From the NCBI GenBank assembly GCA_000827265.1, contig KN834767.1, positions 405,329-469,328 on the forward strand: a stretch of 64,000 nucleotides of DNA, read 5' to 3'. Shown here one piece after another: positions 37,155-49,555 of the stretch (position 1 is its first letter; each line of letters starts with the position of its first letter). This stretch comes from Collybiopsis luxurians FD-317 M1. Taxonomy: Eukaryota > Basidiomycota > Agaricomycetes > Agaricales > Omphalotaceae. A program made the translations under genes and the position numbers. The notes under the pieces are model-generated. The model searched no databases. It saw only the letters and a program-made list of their open reading frames with translations, and was not told where the DNA came from.

Positions 37155-40100
37155 CATGAAATGCCTAGTTTATAAAAAACTTCGTTCAGCGTACTGAACG
37201 GCACCGGTTTTACAAGACTGATGGAAATGGTCAGAACAATGCCGAGGAGTGTGCGCAATATCACGTACTATCCGTCGACCCCTGCGTCGAAAGCTTTTCG
37301 TTTGTCTTCTAGAGATGACATACCAGTCAAAGCGAGAATTCGGCTGCGCCGATTATCAGATCCCGCTGTGGAAGTGCTCTCTAACTTGCGTATTTCAGCA
37401 GCAGCGCCGATACCATCGAGCACGGGCATCGAAAGGTCCAGCAGAACGACGCTAATAAATAATCTTAGAACGTGTATGCACATGATATGTTCGAATTTAC
37501 GCACTCAAACGGTCCATCTCTGACGTAAGCGTTGACACCATCTCGGCCATCAACAGCATCTCGAAAGTCATATCCTTTCTTGGATAACCACTTGACGCTA
37601 CAAGAAAAGGCGAAATATTAAGTCATAGGCTTGGGAGACAACAATTCCAGACTTACAGTAATCCACGCAGGATAACATTATCTTCGATGATCAACACCCT
37701 GAGCTTTTGCGCCTTCGTGTCAATGGATCCTATGGACGACTTCAATAATGTTCCGCCAGAGTCCAGGGTGATGGTGGGCTCGTTGGTATCTGGATCAGGA
37801 GTATCAGGCTTCTCTTCCGCGACTGTGTGGTATTCCTGTTTCCAAGACGAAGCTCCGTTCGGATGTGCAGTCGTGCTTCGAGGACTCATAGAAGGACGAG
37901 AGTAATGCAAGTGTGACTCTTCGGAGTTGCGACGAGGCGTGATGAGGTTGGCGGCGGATAGAGCGCCATGCGATCCGAATGACTGGTGGCTGACCTGACG
38001 CTCTTCGATGAAGGAAGACGGTCTACTCTGTGATCCAATCTTGATAGCATGCAGACAGAGTTTGAGTACAGATCGTAAACGAGAGGGTCCACCGGGTTTG
38101 TAGACTAGACGACAGAAACCGCCGATCAGTTCATGCTCGCTAGCAACAGACATTATGGCAGGGTTGCCTCTCAATGCGGTAAGAACAATGAAGGGACGGC
38201 TGGTATCACGCTTGTTCGTCGCATCCACCACATAACTGACGTCCTCATTGAGAATGAGAATATCTCCGAACTCGCTGTTCTCCGGATCCAGAGTTTCAAG
38301 TCCCCACCAGGACGTCAAATACGTCTTGAGAACGGAACGCAGGAGCTTGACTCCCGGATGTTCACTGTCGAACCCGACAAGCGACACCGTTGGCGGATTC
38401 TTAGCGTCGTCGAGTTTCAGCGGACCCACATCCCCAGCCTGCGCATCACTATCGCCTTCCACAACTTCAGCAGAAAAGGTGACTTTGATTTCAGTGCCGA
38501 CATTTTCTTCGCTCCAAACGTCGACCTTGCCGCCAACACTGTCTGACGTTACAATGCTGTTGACAATGGCGAGCCCCAGACCGGTTCCCGTTTGTAATGG
38601 GTTCTCTTGCGAAAACGGGTGGAAAAGTTGATTCTGAAAAGACTATAAGTCACAATTGCTAGTTTGACGATTCAGACCAACCTTCAAGAAATTTTGACTG
38701 ATTCCCTGTAAAAGTCGTAAATCATGAGTGCGCTTTCTCTTCAGCAACAGCTAAAGTCCCATGTACCTTTCCCGTATCATGAACAGCCAGCTCTACCTTG
38801 ACTTTGTTCGGAGCATCCCCCTCTGCGTGCGGCAACTGTCGCAAAATGACATGCACAAATCCGTCTGAGGTAAACTTTAAGCTGTTGCCAAATACATTCA
38901 TCAGCACCCTCCTGATCCCGCCCTTTTCACACTTGAGTAACCAGCCCTAGGGATGAAACATTTGAGCACAGCGACACATTGAAAAAAAAAAAAAAGAGCG
39001 CGCGCACCTCTCGTTGCTCGCCGATATCAATGATAGCCTCGACGTGCTGCCTCGATTTACCATCGTCCTCCTTGGGCGGCGAATATACGCTCCCAATTCC
39101 CGTGCCAGAATCTTCCATTATAGCTGTACGAGCGCGATGACCTATCCAACAGCCATCGACCGCCTCCTCAACTAACTGCATTAGGTCAACCCTGCAAAGT
39201 GATTCAAACGAAAACGTCAGAATTGCTTTCCTTTCAAAGTTTTAATAAAACCAACTTTGTAGGTAGAATAACATTCTCGACGCCGCCGGCTTTCGAATTA
39301 CCACTTAATTTGGTGAAATCGAGAACGTGATTGACAGTTTCGACCAAGGATGTTCCACAAGCTTGCACTGTTTGTAAGAACGAGGATTGCGAGTGGTTCA
39401 AGTCCGATTCGCCGAGGAGTTCCGCGGCTGCCAAAATGCCGTGAAGGGGAGTTCGCAATTCGTGCGACTGACTCAGGGTTAGACGAGTTTGAAAGTAATG
39501 AATAGAAGAGTCAAAACACATACTATACTATAGGGAGGGAAAAAACGTGTCAGAGAGCGTAAAGCTTAGGAGAAACTTAAACCTTACTTGGATATAAAAA
39601 GACTCTTGGCTTTGTCGGCAAGAAGCATTCTTCGTTTGAGCACAGCAGATAGAATAATAACACCTAAGTGTTCAAAAGATAAGAATCAACCATCGACTTT
39701 CGGCAACTTCTTCCCCTTGGACACTCACCGATAGCTCGAAGATAGGACAGCTCGTGGCCTTCCAGCTGCACATATCCCGTAAGCACACGAAACCACGTTC
39801 ATCGAACTTTAGGCTTACGAATCGTTTTGTATGATCAGAAGCATTGTATGCACAAAGAAGAGCAAACGGCCTTTTGTCGATATTGAAGATCGGAACGGCT
39901 ACAAAAGCCCTAGATTCAGAAAACGCGCCCAAACCAACCACCCAATTAATGCACAACTCACTGAGCGCATACTGAATCCTCGTCGTCGGTAAAAACAGTC
40001 GAAAACTATGCGGCACAATTCCCTCACTGATGCTGCCATCGGGATTTTTTGCGAAGAACGCATTCAACTTTGCGTACTCGTCCGCCGTCAGACTTCTAGT

Positions 40101-43100
40101 CGTCGTCTCAGTAACATCGGGATCTCCATGATGCATGACTACATTGATCGTACTCTCGCCAGACATGTTCTCGAGAACCTCGCAATGCGACACGTCCATG
40201 ACAATCACACCTTCGACATCTAGGGTGCGCTGTACGAGTTTGGCTGCTCGATCGTATACCCTGTCCATCGACGAGGACATGGAAAGACTATGCGATTGAT
40301 TGACAGCAGCAGGGCCAGTTTCTGGAGAATCATGAGAAGAAGGTGAGTCTCCCTGATCCATATCGATCTCCAGGCATTCACGACTGAATTGCTCCATCTA
40401 GAAAAAAAGGGTCAGCATCAACATGTGTAAGGCCCTCGATCGAAGCCTAAATGACTGACCGAGTTCTGTATGCGGTCACGGATGCGAAGTTGAATCTAAA
40501 CATAGAATGCATCAGCAAAAAAATCAATTTGCGGGTCACGAAAAAGCCGCCGCCAACCTTGTCTCTCCATAACTCCATCTCTCTCATGGCTATCGCAGCA
40601 AATTCCTTTAGCGTATGTCGATGTCTGGGGGTGAACTCTTCCCGTGGAGCATCGTCAATGACAGCAAGACTGTTTACGCGGCGTTAGCGGCTTTTACGAG
40701 GCACCCAACACCCAACGCACCTTCCAACGTTATGGCCATCTTGAGTCCGAAGAGGTGCACCAGCATAAAACCGTAGATGCGGCGCACCAACCACATGAGG
40801 CTATCAAATCCAAATATTATTTATACGCTCCCAGACCACAAAAAAAGCAACAATATACATTATTCGCGAATCGCCAGTCTTGCAGAGTGTCAAGTATGAC
40901 CATCGGTTCGTCATCGCTGCATCGCAAAAAAAAAAATAAGCGACTCATTGACATAGAAAGTAAATAGCATTCAGAATCACCGTTGAAGGATAGCATGTGC
41001 GCAAAACGATGATGCCCGGGAGCTAGAGTTCACCTTGAGGCCCCCTGCACAAGCAAAAAATCATCGCGCAAAAACAAGGTCAATCACTGCGATCCATTCG
41101 CCGTCAAAAAGTGCGTACATTCCGATTTGACCCACTGCTCATGCCCATCCACCAAACTAATAAAAACACCTTTCGTATTAAACACCAGCTTGGCCAAATG
41201 CGCGATACGATCAAAATTGAGGTCAGAGCCGGTGTTCCAGATGTTGAATCTGTAGTGGAAAAAAAAAAGATCAGTCATCAGTAAGTCTCTCATCTCCCGT
41301 TCTACTTCCTGGCAAAACTAACTTGTACAAAGCCCTCCGTCTCTCCACCTCATCCGGGGGATACGGAGCAGCCAAATACCCCAATTCCCTAAACGACTGC
41401 TCCTCTTTCGCTGCACGCATCGACGGACTCTGCCCGGCATTAATCAAAGCACTCATCGCTTCCATAGAACCGCTATTCGATAGTGTCCCACTTCCCGAAG
41501 CCCCAGTACCAGTCGCTGTCGCTGAACTAGACGACCCTGCCGTGGGACCACCCTTCGCCTTATCCACAACCGACGCCGGACGACCCTGATTCTGAATTAT
41601 CTGAGAGTCATTCGCGCTCGGCTCAAGCACAGAAGGGTTCAAAGGCGTTAGAGGCGACAATTCCTCCGAAGCCACACCCATACCCATTCCCGCACCACCA
41701 ACTTCATTCCCTGACGCCGTCGCACCTGCAGTATCAGCAGCCAATAATAGCATCTCGCTCTTCTCCACGTCACTCAACGACGGCAACACCTGCGGAGGCA
41801 TAGGCATCCCTATACCCATCTTTCCTCCAAGCATCACACTACTCCCACTACCCACAGGCAACGGCGCGCTCACTTGTCTCATCAGCGCAATCCTACGCGC
41901 TGGAGCATCAAGCATTGGATTCGAGTTCGAGTCTGAATTTGAATTATTGCCGGCGAACGAGTCTGCATGCGAAGAAGATTGAGATAACAGTGACGATGAC
42001 GACGATGACGACGAGTAATATGACGTTGAAGCTATGGAGGAAGCTTCGCTCAAAGTTGCCGGCACAGGGGCGGTCATAGATCCAGTTGGATGCATAACCA
42101 CATGTGAACGGACATGTGGATAAGGATAGGTATACGCAGAAAGCAGGGGAGTGGGGATGGGTACAGACGGCGGAGCCGACACTGGTTTGCCTATATCCTT
42201 CGTCGCGGAGCTTGCAGAAGAAGAGGAAAACGTCGTCAAGGTGGGTTGTGGAGAAGATGTTAATGGCTCGGTATCGGATATGGATAATTTTTGGGCTGCA
42301 GCATCTGTTAAATCCTCTGCTGGGTCAACTTGATCGGAATGTTGGGAGAGTGAAGGGGCGAAGGCCGCAGAGGTATCGATTTCGGAGGCGGGAAGAATAA
42401 CCTTAGGTGCAGGGGCACCGTATTGATTCTGGGGGTGCGCAGCGGAGAATTCCCGTCCACGAGTGAAGTAATCATCGTGTCCTTCTGGAGCCTGAATTTT
42501 GACAACCTTTCCCTTCCTAGCGTCGCCCGCAACCAGATCATCCTCTTCCCTGTCATACGCATACGACCCCGAAGGCTCATCTACGTCCATCATCCCCTCC
42601 CAAAACTTTTTCAACTCCTGCGATATCCGTATTCGTCTAGTCGTTCCCCCAGGAGTAGTAACCACACCATTCATCATATCCGACCCCGGTCCCACATATC
42701 CTCCTCTGCCGCCGCCGCCGCCACCGCTACCACCACCATCCAACGCTTTACCCTCCCAGCTTCCGCCATCCCCACTCCCGTGCTGCTGCTTCTTCAAATC
42801 CCCACTGGAACCATACCCATGCAACCTGAAAAGATCCTTCGAACTCGACCCATTCGCCCCATTCACATCACCGTCAATCAACACTCCATCGGAAAGATTT
42901 CCGGCCTCGTCAAATTCGGATGTCGGATCGGCGTCGTGTTCGGGGACAGTGCCGGGAACTGTGACCGTGACAATTCTGCCCGATGCTCCTGCAGCTCTCA
43001 TTGGGTCGGTTAATTCGTGTTCTGGACTGGGCAAGGCCAACGGGGAGATGTTGACGTGGGTCCCGGCCAGACGGAGCGTGGCGGCATTGAGAGTGGGTGC

Positions 43101-44442
43101 GTTGGGAAAATCGGTTGGACGGAATGAAGCGGACGATGAGGAGGAGGAGGAAGAGTTGTAGCTTGGGTGATATTGAACGGGGAGATGGTACGGTGTGAAA
43201 TGGGCGGCTGTTGCAGATGCAGGGTACCCGGATACTACAGGCGAGCGGAAGGAAGTTGAGGGTTTCGGATTGGAAGGATGGAGATTGGATGTGGCGGAGA
43301 GCTCTAGATCCAGCATTGGGACCGGTTCCGAGCTCGAGTGTACGGGATTGGGTTTGCTAAGCCGAGAACGTCAGAGTCAGAAGAAGGGGGGCGACGTCAT
43401 AATTTGGAGATAGATCTTACCTTGTTGGCTTGACCTCCCCATGATGCGAATTGGTATGCAGCGCATTGCTTTGCAAAGCCACATTATAAGCTGGCGAAGT
43501 AGGGGATATCTCGAGTCCAGGTGACGACCCCGATGTCGAATTCAACGATAATAGACTTGGCAATTTGAGAAACAATCCCGCCCTGCCTTTCTGCTGTTCA
43601 TATCCAGTATGATCACCTGGTGCCCCCGCACTGAGACTGGAACCTAGAGGAACAGGTTGGGACTTGCGTGAAGCACCTGAAGCGGACGAGAAAGAATTCC
43701 GTAGCCGATGTGAGGGTTTAGGTTCGGTCAATAGACGGGATTTAGTTTTGTTTGAGGAAGAATTGGCTTCAGAACTCGGGTTGGAAGCAGTGGGCGTTCG
43801 AACCTGCATTGGATCGTCGTCGTCCGCATCATAATTGCCTGCGGGGGGCGTCTCCGGTGCAGAACCTCCTTGAAATCTACTCCAATGTAAACTTGGACCA
43901 CCGATTGAACCGCTTGGCGGATTAGGTGTCTTGTGAGGGTCCCATCGGCCAGCAGCATATGCAGATATGAACACAGCCCAATCATAAGAATGGGCATTGT
44001 GTCGGTAGATGGATACTGGTTGTTCTGACTGTTGATTTGATCCTGCTGTTGCTTCGTACATTGAGGCCATGTTAGAGCCAGATGGGGGCATTGTAGAACC
44101 TGGTGGTTCGAAGGGTGTCGTAGGCACAGATCCAGGGCGTGAACTGGTACAGTCTGAGGACGACGTATCCCTGTCATCTTCGTTTAGGGTCTGCATATTA
44201 TTGTAGTTGAGATTCCCTGAAGCCAGTAACTGTTTCCTATTGTTCAAAGACAATGAAGGCAAAAGGGCGACATCTTCCTTCGCTGGGGCAGTCGCTGGCC
44301 TGCTAGACTTTCTGGCGCGCTTTGGAGTGTGCATCGGAAGAGTCGACGACGATGCAGAAGCGTCGGACGCTGCGCCAGACGACGGCTGGGCAAGTTTCTG
44401 TGATGATGAACCGTTTAATAAGTGGGAAGAAGAATATTGCAT
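37155..44442 (-). CDS. hybrid histidine kinase with GAF, HisKA, HATPase and receiver domains
   Basis: This is a cytoplasmic two-component sensor without visible membrane helices. The start at 44442 opens about 1000 residues of Ser/Pro/Gly-rich disordered sequence in two long exons (to 43417, and 43377-41320). A GAF domain begins [21 protein letters not shown] near 41245; it continues with FCAHAILQR and EPMVILDT. A second GAF-like segment follows ([17 protein letters not shown], near 40210). The phospho-acceptor H-box [10 protein letters not shown] is near 39440-39470. The ATPase has N-box [13 protein letters not shown] (38860-38900), HDTGKG and [11 protein letters not shown] (38550-38590). 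The receiver has VLIIEDN (37680-37700), phospho-acceptor Asp in [13 protein letters not shown] (37420-37460), and its conserved Lys in [13 protein letters not shown] after a last intron. The stop is TGA 37155-37157. No lesion was seen. Confidence 0.88.
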
Positions 44443-46943
44443 GCCAATGTGCGACCGTAGACCATTTCAAAGCTCCACAGAGTCTACTCAACACCTCAAA
44501 ACGTCACAACTCGTGACTTTAGCGCCCTAGAAATTAAGCGCGCGCGTGCCTGTTCTCCAATTTTGGTAACTAGCTACTGAATATTTCTGTCAGCCTGTCA
44601 ACGAATACTGAAAGCATCCATGGGTTCTAAATTAAAAAAAGCTGCATGTGGTTGGCGTGCCGACTGTTGAGATAACATACTTATTCTTTCCTGAAAGTCT
44701 AGACTCTGGGTCCTGGTTCCAGCCGAAAGGCAACCAATGTGGTACAAGTTGCGCAGGAGATCCACCCCCTGCATCGTATATCCTTATCTCATTACAACCA
44801 GACAGAGCTAAGGTAGGTGCTACTCCAGATCCTGAATAACGAACCGCACATAATAACCGCATAAGACCCGCAGAGGCTTTCAAACCCCTCGCATGTACAT
44901 GTAACTTTCCAGTTCCCTAACTGTCAGGTCTTCGGTGAAAACCCTAGTCCGTTCAACAAGTCAGCAGCCTCCGAGTCAAGCTTATTTCTATATCGCACCA
45001 CAAGTAGACTCTCGAACCACCACAACAAATCAATCCCAGCGTTCCTTCCTAGGGACCATGCCTTGTAATACACTTCTCATACTTACGCAGACCGCATGCT
45101 GCCAGCGCATTACATCAATCGAGCTCCTATAATGATAATGTTATCTCGTCTCATGCAAGCTTCACGTCTAATCCAAGACCCGGAACCTACCAGCCGCCGC
45201 ACCCACAAAAACCTCAAATGTTCAAATACAACGGACGGAATGCACTGGCCAGTCAACATACCACAAAGGAGTCATCAACCTTGTACTCAGTCAACCTGCA
45301 TCGCGTCCGATATAGGTTCCTCGCGACCAGAATCAAAGTAGCTCCGGAATTGAAAATCTAATCAAAAAAAACAAAGTATCAAAGCCAGTCGACTTGGGAT
45401 CCAAGATTTTCGAAACGTGTCGTATTCGGACCGAAATCAAGTTTAAAATGATAAATTCCCAAGTACTAGGCGTTAGTAACTTTCGGATGCTCCAGATTTG
45501 TTGGCAGATTGTATCTGGTACGTTTTGGCGTGACTATAATGAGGATACATTGCTCCACATCTGCAGCGCGAAGCAGCGAAAGCGTCAATGTAAAGCGAGG
45601 AGGCTATCCTTCTTGATGTCATACCTTGAGCTAATTGCGTTCTGCAAGCGATAACCGATTTTACCCTTGTAGCAGAGAGCATCCCGAGCTAAGTCATTCT
45701 ACTCAAGAGGAACATAAAATTAGTCGCTAGATCCTGTGACCTCATCAGGACTGGGCAAGTCGGTTCAAATGGAGGGGCAGGTTGCTACTTTCTTCTAGCG
45801 ATCGCAGGAGGTTGAGCATTGAGTCGCCACTACCTTCTACCGACCTCAAGGTACCGGTAAAACCGCCGGAGAGTTTCTTAATGGCCATGATCTCGAAGAG
45901 ATGGCGAAGAGAAGGAACCGTACTCACAGAAAGCGAGAGATACTGTTTTCCATTTCAGCCACTGTGAGTCAGGGGAGTAGGCGCAAAATCATACCAGAAC
46001 AAATACGGTGTTTCATAATCGTAGGTTCCTCTGCCGTGGAATAAGTAAGAAATGATGATCTTCCGAGTTTGAGAGACGGCAGGTCCGGCATTAACCTTGA
46101 TGAGATTATATATTCTGGGTTGGGGGTCCGAGGCAACCTTCAATATTTGGTCAATTTGGTGCTCTTTCCCTTACTCCGATGGTTCGTTTATTCTGACGGA
46201 CAAAACACTGCTGGTGGTCTCTGCACTCGAGGGCTCGCTTATGCATGCGTTGCGATACATGTTATACAACAATCTATTGCCAACATACAGCGTATGAACC
46301 CTGGATAGTCTTTAAAGGAAACCACATATTTCGAATGCGACGAGTAGGAACCACATTTCCTCAATATGGCAAATAACCCATGGAAAAGATGCAAAGCAAA
46401 GGATGCGGCGGAAGAGTCCGGGATTACAAGGCAGAGCCCGGAATTACTTAAGCGCAAAGAAGTACATTCTCAAAATGTGGCGAGGTAATACCGGAAGTAT
46501 TGTGCAGGCAAGTGGATGAAGAGAGTGCAGCTGCCTGCTCCTTGAAACATAAGGTTATCCGTAACAGTCTGGTAAGAGTCGAGGCTTGATGGTCGTTCCA
46601 TTTCCAGGCGCTGATGCGATCAACGATGGAAATACAGCATCTCACGAATCAAAGCTGTCAATATTACTGCATAATCTTGTTGCTCTTGGAGTTTTGTATT
46701 GCTTGAAGTTAATGTAGATCAAATAGTAGATGAACCTGCTCAAAGTAGTAGACCAGAATCTGGTATGGCTTCATTTCATATGCCGACTGCAGGAATGATC
46801 AGCAATTCTAACTGCCATGAAATGAGAGGAATTGTGGGAACATTCAACAGGGATTATATTTTTAACCTGTACTTATTTGGGTCCCATGGTACTTCTCAAT
46901 AGACAACCATAGATTATGCTTGCCATCCACTGAGACTGACCCA
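44443..46943. other. long stretch without a recognised gene
   Basis: The first part is the promoter side of the histidine kinase. In 45745-46143 two adjacent minus-strand frames (one with SYLFHGRGTYDYETPYLFWYD) look weakly coding and could be joined across a short intron, but I recognise nothing in them. Other frames are short and without motifs. No repeat with clear borders was found. Confidence 0.4.
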
Positions 46944-48511
46944 TCATGCATCCTGGAATCCATCCAAGTAAGGAAGCTCTCCTGTAGGCACATCCTTGCA
47001 ATCATACACCTTATATGTGGGCTTGCTAAGGCCCTTCATTCCGTTCGGCCGGGTGATAGCGTATTGCCTATGAACCCGGAGTCAGTTGTACTTCAGAGCT
47101 TCGATTGGACAAATAATACCGACCAGAAGTTGCTGGTGAGGCCGTTCATACCTGCCACAGCATGAGGGCCTAGAAAAACAAGATGAACATGATTCTCAAA
47201 CCGGAACGAATGCATCTGCAACGTACCTGAAATCATATCAAAGTCACTGCTCTTGAAGCCTACCATATTCACACCCCCCATATTCTCGCCCTCCATATTC
47301 TGAAGCATGAACTGCGAAATGGAGGTAAATTTATTGCCTTAGTGTGAGGGAGAATGAATAGGCCCTACATCTTCAGCCAGTTCCCTGTCTGCAGGTGTTT
47401 TGTTGTCGAGCTCTTTGACTCTGAGAGAGTGAGGAAAAGTTAGGTAAGTAAGCGTGCCTCAAATGGTGGAACTAGTACTGACTGCATGCCAGTAGGATTC
47501 CAGGTGTATTCTGGAACAAGTCAGCACAAATTGCTATTCAACTCTGTTTACGACTCACCAAGGACCGCGATCTCTTCGCTGTTGATATACTGACGGGCAT
47601 ATTGGGCTGCCGCCTCAAGCATATCAGTGAGATAGAAGCCAGCTGGGACACAAAGTTGGTCAACATCATCTTGGCCTTTTTTGTAAAGCATATAATGACT
47701 CACAATACCCTGCGGCCGTGAACTCGCCCGCCTTATCCGAGATCTTGACAGGAGAACCGGCAGCGAGGGCTTGAGCAGAGGCAACGCTCGTTCCATGATA
47801 CTACAATACTTTGTTGTAAGAAACAGCCACCGTTGACGGAAGAATGCCAGAATACACACCAATTTGATAGTCTTCTGCGCACTGGGATGGTTGGCGCTAG
47901 CACGCTCAACGAGATCGCGCTCAGCAAGGTCCTCGTGTATACTGGATCGCTTTGGTTTTGTGCCCGCCGCTTTCTTGGTAGCCGCGAACTTCTGCAAGGC
48001 TTTCTTCAAGTCATCTGCTGTGTAGAGCTTTGCAGCCTTCGATGAGCCCTTTGGAACACCCTTGTAGGGGCAAGTGGCAGCTGCCGTCGAAGGTGACGAT
48101 GTACTGGGTTTAGAAGACGTCACAGGCTTGGTTGGGTTCGTGGTCGATGGTTTAGCCTGGGGCGTTGTAGGTTTCATAGTAGTCCCAGGCTTGGTTGGGT
48201 TCGTGGTCGGCGGTTTAGCCTGGGGCGTTGTAGGTTTCGTAGTAGTTCCAGGCTTGGTTGGGTTCGTGGTCGGCGGTTTAGCCTGAGGCGTTGTAGGTTT
48301 CGTAGTAGGCGGTTTGGCTGGGGCTGTCGTGGGTTTCTTCGTTGTTGCTCTATTAACGAGCGCACTATTGGCCTGGAGATTGAATTCATCCCATTAGAAT
48401 CATTTTCGCGAGATCAAGCAAGATGCGTACATTCTCGCCAATGGGGGCCGGGGCCGCTTGCACGAGCAAAGCTACAGATACGAGGCCATAGAGCATAGTG
48501 CTGAGACGCAT
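46944..48511 (-). CDS. secreted protein with Thr/Pro repeats and an ADP-ribosyltransferase-like domain
   Basis: The start at 48511 gives a signal peptide (MRLSTMLYGLVSVALLVQA) cut after a short Ala/Pro stretch. A Thr/Pro/Lys-rich linker of about three 21-residue repeats follows (48110-48330), probably O-glycosylated. A Lys-rich region leads into the C-terminal domain. There a YHGTS motif (near 47795) and GFYLTDMLEAA (near 47630) resemble the His and Tyr blocks of the ADP-ribosyltransferase fold as in DUF3990-type proteins. Later exons (near 47490, 47250 and 47080-46944) include the stop TGA 46944-46946. Whether it has enzyme activity, and against what, is unknown; the fold call is inference from two motifs. 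It could be an effector or an antagonistic toxin, but the sequence does not show which. Confidence 0.65.
48110..48345. repeat. 63-nt tandem repeat coding a 21-residue Thr/Pro unit
   Basis: Three consecutive near-identical units encode TKPTTPQAKPPTTNPTKPG on the minus strand. They lie within the secreted ADP-ribosyltransferase-like gene. Differences between units are few single-base changes. Such units often vary in number between strains. Confidence 0.85.
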
Positions 48512-48768
48512 CGTGAAGCTGGAACGGCCAAATGTGAGTTTCAAGGGCAAAGTTCGTGTATTGAGACCTGACCGTTGGGATAGCCTGGTTTAGTGAGTGT
48601 AGGGATAGTGTGGGCTTGAGCTTGACGTTGAAGGACCAGCCTAATCGAGTTCAAAGGGACCAGCCCGTTGAGAGAAAGAGAAGAACAGAGAGTCAGTTAG
48701 AGTGACAATAGGTCTTTATATGCATCCTTACCAAAGTTAACATCTCATATACTGAAATTAGAGGTATT

Positions 48769-49180
48769 GTAGTTTTGCTACCGGAATAGCGAAAAGCCCG
48801 GAACTCGATGAACTGCAACACTGAAATCTGAAATCACCGGTTGAATACGGTGAAGTGTTTTCTATCGTTAATAAGCAGCGTCCAGACAGTGCAGGCGGTG
48901 AACGACATCATGATCCTAGGGCGTTGTAACGTAGCTTTGCCACCGTAATAGCAACAAGCAGCGGCCAGACAATCCAGGCGGTGAACGATATCATGATCAT
49001 AGGGCGTTGTAACGTAGCTTTGCCACCGGAATAGCGAAAAGTCCAGAACTCGATGACCCGCAGCACTGAAACTGCTGTTTGAATACAGTGAAGCATTTTC
49101 TATCGTTGGGAGGTAGCGTCCGAACAGTCCAGTGAACGATTGAACGGGATGATCACGATCATAGCGCGTTGCATCTAGGT
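48769..49180. repeat. degenerate triplicated repeat, non-coding
   Basis: Three head-to-tail units start near 48769, 48931 and 49014, each with GTAG-TTTGC-ACCG followed by AATAGC. Units 1 and 3 are about 160 bp; unit 2 is about 83 bp because its middle is missing. They share ATCATGATC and GCGTTG blocks. They lie between the secreted ADP-ribosyltransferase-like gene and the F-box-like gene. Confidence 0.7.
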
Positions 49181-49555
49181 TGTATCATGATTCTGTCAAT
49201 GATATCCGCGCGTGTGTGAATCTGTCTGGTAACAGTTGAGTATCGCAATCTAGAACGAGAGCTCAGGGCACACCCAGGACGCATGCACTCGACTGCTACC
49301 GGCAGCACGATATCCATACAGGTACCTTGAAGTTGAAGCTCACGGCAGCAACAGCTCAATGACGCGTAGACGACGGGAGGGCATTCTAATATTTTTCCGC
49401 GTCGGAACAGACGCATTGCCATGCAAAACAATCTCTAAGACTGAAAGGAGTACTAGCCACAGCCTATCGACCGCCTACTTTGGTGTTCTCATCCTGAAAA
49501 GAACAACGGCACTATTCTCATGGACAGACAAGATTATTATCCGGTCAAATTGAGT
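49181..49555. other. intergenic
   Basis: No supported gene between the repeat block and the end of the F-box-like gene. Confidence 0.4.

Noticed and set aside
42423..43161. Long plus-strand open frames of 196 and 220 codons
   Set aside because: They are antisense shadows of the Ser/Gly-rich N-terminal exon of the histidine kinase.
48110..48345. Possible CRISPR-like array
   Set aside because: The units are directly adjacent, without unique spacers, and code a Thr/Pro linker in a eukaryotic gene.
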